DNA of 64,000 nt from Legionella steelei (GTDB lineage Bacteria > Pseudomonadota > Gammaproteobacteria > Legionellales > Legionellaceae). The notes under the pieces were generated by a model. That model searched no databases and had not been told where the DNA came from. It saw nothing but the letters and a program-made list of their open reading frames with translations. Position numbers and translations under genes: made by a program. Below are positions 59,669 to 64,000 of the stretch, piece after piece; the first letter of the stretch is position 1; each line of letters begins with the position of its first letter. The stretch lies in the NCBI RefSeq assembly GCF_001468005.1, contig NZ_LNYY01000019.1:1339941-1403940 (forward strand). The letters are read 5' to 3'.

Positions 59669-59932
59669 TTAGTTCACATCTAACTCAACTGAAATACCTT
59701 CTTCAGTTTCTCCACTCATATGGCCATAGCTATCCCACTGACCGCTGAAATCGAAATTATTTCCATTTTCGTCAGTTAATTCACCACTTACCTCTCGTTC
59801 TCCATTGTATGAGTAAATGGTTCCTTCAAGTTCCGTTCCGTTTTCATCTTCTCCACTAACATCATAAGTATGATCAAATGCAAAACTGCAAAAGCATACT
59901 AAGCACATCAATACAACTATTATCTTCTTCAT
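59669..59932 (-). CDS. Small exported acidic beta-repeat protein
   Basis: An 87-residue protein with a signal peptide (MKKIIVVLMCLVCFCSFAF). The mature part repeats a pattern of Gly, Glu and aromatic residues: YDVSGEDENGTELEGTIYSY, GEREVSGELTDENGNNFDFSG and GHMSGETEEGISVELDVN. This looks like a small beta-meander of three or four strands. Very acidic. Function unknown; within the four-gene operon. Confidence 0.8.
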   Translation of the reverse strand: MKKIIVVLMCLVCFCSFAFDHTYDVSGEDENGTELEGTIYSYNGEREVSGELTDENGNNFDFSGQWDSYGHMSGETEEGISVELDVN

Positions 59933-59941
59933 TTTAAATCT

Positions 59942-60175
59942 CTAGTAACAAACATTATTATGACAATGGACACCTGAATAAGGATTTCCTGCCCGATGTC
60001 TTCGGACATAAGTACCATTTTTTTTGAAATAAGGTCTTACTGTGTGGGTTCTTCCATAAGAGGAGCCATATTTTGGCGTGCGAGGATAATGGTACCGATA
60101 ACTTTTCGCATGTAGGAGATTAGAAGAACCAAAACAAAAAATTAGTGAACTTAATAAGAATATTTTGGATTTCAT
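59942..60175 (-). CDS. Small exported basic protein (prophage-type TVRPYxKKxGTYV motif)
   Basis: A 77-residue protein with a signal peptide (about 1-23, MKSKIFLLSSLIFCFGSSNL). The mature part has SYGRTHTVRPYFKKNGTYVR and ends HRAGNPYSGVHCHNNVCY. The VRPYxKKxGTYV...H...NP motif is common in small proteins of prophages and plasmids, whose role is unknown. It is the first gene of the minus-strand cargo operon and is divergent from the XRE gene. Confidence 0.8.
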   Translation of the reverse strand: MKSKIFLLSSLIFCFGSSNLLHAKSYRYHYPRTPKYGSSYGRTHTVRPYFKKNGTYVRRHRAGNPYSGVHCHNNVCY

Positions 60176-60288
60176 TGATACCTCTAATATTAAAAATTTC
60201 TAAAAATCTAATCTTTAGAACAGGTTAGGTTATATTTCTGGATTAAATAGCTTCTTAATGGTCATGTTTAGATCATTTCAGGCAAATA

Positions 60289-60337
60289 CTAAGAAATCCT
60301 TAGTATCGTGTCAAGCAAAAAACTAAGAATCTCTTAG
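60289..60337. promoter_or_regulatory. Paired operator palindromes for the XRE regulator
   Basis: CTAAGAAATCCTTAG (60289-60303) and CTAAGAATCTCTTAG (60323-60337) share the arms CTAAG-N5-CTTAG and lie 34 bases apart, about three helical turns, within the divergent gap. Likely autoregulatory sites that could also control the minus-strand operon. Confidence 0.7.
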
Positions 60338-60368
60338 CATTCAATAGAAATTATTTTAGGCAAAAAGA

Positions 60369-60629
60369 ATGGCAGATTCGCCATTACCAAAAAGACTTAA
60401 AGAAGCACGTACAGCTGCTGGAATGTCACAAAAGCAACTTGGCATTGCTGCGGGTATGGATGAATTTTCAGCAAGTCCTCGTATAAATCAATATGAGACA
60501 GGTAAACACACTCCTGATTTCTTAACGTTAAAAAGAATTGCTATGGTTTTATCAGTGCCTACAGCATATTTTTATGCAGAGGAAGACGATTTGGCTGAGA
60601 AAATTAAACTATTTCCCAAGCAGGAATAA
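60369..60629 (+). CDS. XRE-family HTH regulator
   Basis: An 86-residue Cro/C1-type repressor. RLKEARTAAGMSQKQLGIAA and INQYETGKHTPDFLTLKRIA make the helix-turn-helix. It consists of the DNA-binding domain plus a short tail, with no peptidase or sensor domain. Two matching palindromes lie upstream. It probably represses itself, and perhaps the divergent operon or the HEPN-type gene 126 bases downstream. Confidence 0.93.
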   Translation: MADSPLPKRLKEARTAAGMSQKQLGIAAGMDEFSASPRINQYETGKHTPDFLTLKRIAMVLSVPTAYFYAEEDDLAEKIKLFPKQE

Positions 60630-60755
60630 AATAAGTAAAAGTATCATTTTTATAACTAATTCACATTCAATGAAAGTACACTGTATTACTCAAGATATTT
60701 AAACCTTGTCCGACAAATACACCAAATATATCCTTCTAAAACCACGGATGGTTCT

Positions 60756-62114
60756 ATGATAATCTATAGCACAGACTTAGATGAGCTGAGTCTTCACGTA
60801 AGAAATATATATGTTAAGAAATATTTTGTAGAAGCAATAAATGCTTATCGAGCTGGTTCATACCGCGCTGCTATCATTTTAACTTGGATTACCGTTTGTA
60901 TAGATATTATTGAAAAAATTAAAGAACTAGCAATAGATAATGATCCCCAAGCAATAATTTATAAAGAAGAACTAGGTAAAATTAATGAAAAACAAATTGA
61001 TAAAATGATTAGTTTTGAAAAGCAAATCCTGGACTACGCTTGCGAGAAATTAGAATTAATTACTGTAATTGAGAAAAAGCATTTAGAACGACTATATCAA
61101 GATAGAAATATTTGTGCTCACCCGACGTTTATTAATGAAGGGGAGCAATTTGATCCTTTACCCGAACTTGCTAAATCTTATCTTGTTCAATCCGCAAAAT
61201 ATTTACTAGTGCACCGCCCTACTGTAGGTAAAGCTGTTTTAGATAAGATATTGGAGTTAGTAGCAGGGCAATCATTTCCCGAAAATGAAGAAAAAGCATA
61301 TATAGTTCTTTCTTCCGAAAGTTATTTAAAAAATGCAAGAACAAGTTTAATCAGAAACCTAATTATTTGCATTATAAAAAAATATTTTATTAATGATGGA
61401 GCCATTAACATAAATTTATTAAATAAATTATCCTGTACACTGAAAGCGCTAAGTAGAATAAATGATCAGGTGTATTCTGAAACTTTAAAACAAACTTTAT
61501 GTAAGGTAAGTTCTAAAGAAGACTCCAGTTTAAAAAGGATTTTTCTTCTAGTTGCTAAAATCAATACGATAAGTGATTTTATCGAGGAAGGCATAAATAT
61601 TAGACTTCACGAACTAATAAGAACAATGGAAAAAAGCGAACTACTGGAGTTTCAAGTTCATAAAGCTGCCTCTCATATTAAGGGATGCTTGGAAATGGTA
61701 AGAGAAAAAATTAATTCTTTCTCATTTTTAGATAAAATAGAATTTCTCCAAGAGGCTGATTCAGAATTTCTTAAAGAAGATGTTATACATTTGTTTTTAA
61801 CATCAAGTAAGTTTGACATAGCAAAAGAAATTGGAGAAAAACTGATTTTACCCTACTCACATTATTTTAACTCTGATGATTTAAAGAAAACAATTAATGG
61901 GATTATAGAAAATAATAATGAATGGCCAATTAATCAGATATTACATGCAAGAGGAATGAATTATATCTTTTGTGAATTTTATAAGAATACAAAACATATA
62001 GAAAATAAAGAATTATGGGCGCGTTTATGGAAAAAGATTTTAGATGAAAATGTTGAAGATAATTTTAGGGCATTTAAAATTCTTTTATTTGGAGTGAAAA
62101 ATAATTTCAATTAA
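60756..62114 (+). CDS. HEPN-motif protein, candidate abortive-infection effector
   Basis: A 452-residue protein with no signal or membrane helix. The N-terminal 165 residues are all-helical with YFVEAINAYRAGSYRAAIIL (about 23-42) and an R-x4-H motif (R117-H122 in YQDRNICAHPTF) as in HEPN ribonucleases. The following 285 residues are helical and unrecognised, perhaps a sensor. HEPN proteins are common in anti-phage systems and toxin pairs. The gene is very AT-rich and is downstream of an XRE regulator in island cargo. Function is inferred, not known. Confidence 0.85.
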   Translation: MIIYSTDLDELSLHVRNIYVKKYFVEAINAYRAGSYRAAIILTWITVCIDIIEKIKELAIDNDPQAIIYKEELGKINEKQIDKMISFEKQILDYACEKLELITVIEKKHLERLYQDRNICAHPTFINEGEQFDPLPELAKSYLVQSAKYLLVHRPTVGKAVLDKILELVAGQSFPENEEKAYIVLSSESYLKNARTSLIRNLIICIIKKYFINDGAININLLNKLSCTLKALSRINDQVYSETLKQTLCKVSSKEDSSLKRIFLLVAKINTISDFIEEGINIRLHELIRTMEKSELLEFQVHKAASHIKGCLEMVREKINSFSFLDKIEFLQEADSEFLKEDVIHLFLTSSKFDIAKEIGEKLILPYSHYFNSDDLKKTINGIIENNNEWPINQILHARGMNYIFCEFYKNTKHIENKELWARLWKKILDENVEDNFRAFKILLFGVKNNFN

Positions 62115-62202
62115 ATTTTGTTCTTTTTTAATGATTGAAAATAACTTAAAGACTATATCAAAAATTCCTATGGTGTTGCCCTACCCCAAACCGAGTATGA
62201 CT

Positions 62203-62493
62203 TTATTTCTTGTTTTCTTTTCGATTAAATTTAAAATCATCAGGTAAGCTGTTAATAAGCTGGTTTTTTGTATTTTTATCTAGGCCAGACCTCTGAACTG
62301 CGTCTCTAACATTGCCACCTTTTTGTGCAATAAAAACATATAAAGCATCTACTCTTTGACTAGTGGTTTTTAATTCATCTTCCAATGCGATAACTTTTCC
62401 ATTTATATTTCCAATGTATAAAACAGTTCCCACAATCATACCAATAACTGTCAATATAACGAGAACCCACCCCGTAATAGCACTATGCTCCAT
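62203..62493 (-). CDS. Small membrane protein with coiled coil
   Basis: A 96-residue protein begun at ATG 62493, with AAGGA ten bases upstream. One N-terminal helix (WVLVILTVIGMIVGTVLYIG) is followed by a coiled coil (KVIALEDELKTTSQRVDALY) and a basic tail (DDFKFNRKENKK). The last gene before attR. Such proteins are found in prophages and toxin-like loci, but no family is recognised. Confidence 0.75.
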   Translation of the reverse strand: MEHSAITGWVLVILTVIGMIVGTVLYIGNINGKVIALEDELKTTSQRVDALYVFIAQKGGNVRDAVQRSGLDKNTKNQLINSLPDDFKFNRKENKK

Positions 62494-62583
62494 CGCAAAA
62501 GATCCTTTAATTATCAAATCTTAATTTTCAGCTAAAAAATATTAATTTAGTTCTCATCTTTTCGCAATCATTCAAATCCGTTA

Positions 62584-62615
62584 TCATATATAAAGTTGGG
62601 TAAGATATTGGGTAA
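62584..62615. other. Right arm-type integrase sites
   Basis: TCATATATA (62584-62592), then GGGTAA at 62598-62603 and 62610-62615, again with a 12-base period. It mirrors the left end at 52569-52609. Confidence 0.6.
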
Positions 62616-62659
62616 ATTTCGGACGTTATTTATTTAAATCCAATTATATCAATAGGTTA

Positions 62660-62690
62660 CGTGTGGGTTCGAGTCCCACCCTAGTACCAA
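62660..62690. other. attR, duplicate of tRNA-Leu 3' end
   Basis: Identical to 52426-52450 for 25 bases (62660-62684), then TACCA in place of GTACCA. It lacks the rest of the tRNA, so it is not a gene. Confidence 0.9.
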
Positions 62691-62711
62691 GTTAGTTGAC
62701 AACACTTCATT

Positions 62712-63653
62712 TCAAAACTGTAATTGTTTTGCAACAGTGTCCGTTAATTCAGTTGCAGGTTGCATAGGTCCTTGGTTCACATAGTGAGCCAAATCAAATT
62801 GCAGCGCTGCGCCACTATTTTTTTCCATATTAAAAAATGTATGTTTATATGAAGAAAAGTGAATCGGATCATTCTCTTGCTCTTCTTGTGAAGAAACACT
62901 ATTATCAATAGCGCATGCTACTTTTAATAACATTTCCACCTCAGGATCATTATTAATTTTTGCAAGCATCGTTCTATTTTCAGCTAAATAGTTTTGTAAT
63001 ATTTGCTGACAATATACCTCAGTGAAATCTAGAGACATCACTGTATTAATAGTCCCATCTTCATGAGCATGCACATAATTCAGAACTTGTGGAATCGATT
63101 GTAATAAACTTTGTCCCGGCTTTAAAAAAATAAGAAGTTTTTCATCGATTGGCAAAAAGCCGCATTTTAAATACAAGGACATTCCCTCTTCACTTGAAGT
63201 TAAATCAATTTGTTCTATCCCATATTTTTCGAGAAGATTCAGAATAGTTAATAAGAATAGTTTTGCAAATCCTTTTCCTCGTAAAGGAGGTGTTGTACCT
63301 AACCAATCAATGGTAGCTTCCTTTGTTGCAGGGGATATTACCAATTGCAGATAGCAAGCAATCTTTCCATTGCACAATAAAATAAGAGGGATATGAATTT
63401 TATCATCCTCGTCAAGATAGCTTCCTGCCTGTTCTACAGCAGAAACAGCTTCTTCATCTATGGTTTTGGTCATTATTAATCCATTTTCTTCTATATAATC
63501 TAAATCTGACATCTTCGGAAGTCTTATAGTTAATTCTGTGTTGTCTTTACCCGAAGTGACTGATGAAATTTCCTTATTATCGATATGTACCTTATACATT
63601 TTGTTTTTATTTTGATCTAAACTATCACTAGCAGTGCAATAATGTCGCTTCAT
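62712..63653 (-). CDS. GNAT-family acetyltransferase-domain protein
   Basis: A 313-residue protein. A GNAT core lies at about residues 95-175: LLCNGKIACYLQLVISPATK, the acetyl-CoA loop TTPPLRGKGFAKLFL and CGFLPIDEKLLIFLKP. The N-terminal 50 and C-terminal 140 residues are outside the domain and not recognised. It lacks a signal peptide. A large unassigned C-terminal part and a lone gene at an island border are compatible with a type IVB effector, but there is no direct sign of secretion. It may be flanking chromosome rather than cargo, since it lies beyond attR. Confidence 0.85.
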   Translation of the reverse strand: MKRHYCTASDSLDQNKNKMYKVHIDNKEISSVTSGKDNTELTIRLPKMSDLDYIEENGLIMTKTIDEEAVSAVEQAGSYLDEDDKIHIPLILLCNGKIACYLQLVISPATKEATIDWLGTTPPLRGKGFAKLFLLTILNLLEKYGIEQIDLTSSEEGMSLYLKCGFLPIDEKLLIFLKPGQSLLQSIPQVLNYVHAHEDGTINTVMSLDFTEVYCQQILQNYLAENRTMLAKINNDPEVEMLLKVACAIDNSVSSQEEQENDPIHFSSYKHTFFNMEKNSGAALQFDLAHYVNQGPMQPATELTDTVAKQLQF

Positions 63654-63856
63654 TGTTTAAATTTAAGTCTTGTTGAGATATTTTTATTATAATTTATTAT
63701 TATTAAGTCAATATTAAATTGACAACAGGCTCCATCAAAGGTTTTTCGCATAGATGGCCATATTCTGATCGTAGTTAGGCTGCCAATTCGTAACTAAAAA
63801 AAACTGCCTATACTATAAAGAAGCGCAAACAGCTCGATACAACTTAAGGAATGAAG

Positions 63857-64000
63857 ATGTCGACTAAGTGGATTAAAAGTCATTTGACTTTGATTGCAGG
63901 ACTGTCATTACCCATTCTCCTCATACTTGTTTTTGTTGTTTCAAATATTCCTTGGTTTAAAACTGATCCGCCACGTTATAGTCTCTTATTTTCTGTCCTG
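63857..64000 (+). CDS. N-terminal part of a membrane protein
   Basis: Open from ATG 63857 to the end of the window (48 codons). AAGGA lies six bases upstream; ATG 63851 is also in frame. One hydrophobic helix is visible (LTLIAGLSLPILLILVFVV) followed by SNIPWFKTDPPRY. The rest is outside the window; the identity cannot be told. Confidence 0.7.
   Translation, partial: MSTKWIKSHLTLIAGLSLPILLILVFVVSNIPWFKTDPPRYSLLFSVL

Larger units (their letters stand above)
52426..62684. mobile_element. Phage-satellite-like (PICI-type) island in tRNA-Leu
   Basis: The element is bounded by identical 25-bp copies of the tRNA 3' end (52426-52450 and 62660-62684). Contents in order are integrase, an unknown protein, AlpA-like regulator, primase, ATPase, Zn-ribbon protein, small terminase subunit, then a cargo half with exported proteins, XRE repressor and a HEPN-motif protein, and a small membrane protein. 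No capsid, tail, portal or large-terminase genes are present. The size, tRNA site, AlpA-primase-terS set and absence of structural genes fit phage-inducible chromosomal islands and other satellites. A decayed prophage is the main alternative. Confidence 0.8.

Noticed and set aside
62645-62690. A second tRNA-Leu gene
   Set aside because: Only the T-arm and acceptor 3' side are present; it is the attR duplication.

Overview
The window looks like a chromosomal segment of a Legionella species or a close relative. This is inferred from low-GC DNA with gammaproteobacterial gene order (mla / ibaG-murA next to kdsDC-lptCAB, mreBCD, clpS-clpA), an IcmL/DotI-domain protein typical of Dot/Icm bacteria, small secreted Cys-rich proteins, a long coiled-coil protein of effector type, and many copies of a hairpin repeat (arms like GTAGCCTGGGTGCAGCG) between genes. 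The species cannot be named from the sequence alone.

Layout. 1-1540: three small secreted or membrane proteins of unknown role. 1599-10586: an envelope block of two divergent operons. One (minus strand) is mlaFEDCB-ibaG-murA-nif3; the other (plus strand) is kdsD-kdsC-lptC-lptA-lptB, covering phospholipid transport, Kdo synthesis and LPS export. 10725-13088: trpGDC without trpE. 13115-20873: a short-chain dehydrogenase, a flavin monooxygenase, a lipoprotein with a lipase-like serine motif, xseA, a rhomboid protease, a Cys-motif secreted protein and thiM-thiD. 20993-28693: LPS core/O-antigen genes (O-antigen ligase, family 2 glycosyltransferase), clpA-clpS, icd, an unknown secreted protein and rluE. 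28730-31129: mreBCD. 31734-33866: a 710-residue coiled-coil protein with a near-perfect palindrome at its promoter. 34099-43784: comEA-like, M20 peptidase, murG, nadC, a cation:proton antiporter, ppsA and a SulP transporter. 43933-48386: purB-nadB-nadA; with nadC this gives the full aspartate route to NAD. 48636-52278: an IcmL-domain protein with duplicated domains, a second Cys-motif protein, a small Nif11-leader-like protein and another secreted protein.

52370-62690 is a mobile island of about 10.2 kb integrated in the 3' end of a tRNA-Leu(CAA) gene. A 25-bp copy of the tRNA 3' end marks its far side, and both ends carry the same arm-site pattern. Its gene order is tyrosine integrase, unknown coiled-coil protein, AlpA-like regulator, zinc-finger/TOPRIM primase, RecA-fold ATPase with C-terminal HTH, Zn-ribbon protein and Sf6-type small terminase subunit. 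No capsid, tail or large-terminase genes are present. This is the expected content of a phage satellite (PICI-like). The gene after the ATPase holds seven perfect copies of TGCAACT/AGTTGCA in different reading frames, so it is a candidate iteron origin. The cargo half holds a four-gene operon of small exported proteins and, divergently, an XRE repressor with two matching operator palindromes followed by a 452-residue protein with a HEPN-type RxxxxH motif, a candidate anti-phage (abortive infection) protein. This island is the most interesting part of the window.

After the island come a GNAT-domain protein (minus strand) and the start of a membrane protein that runs off the end.
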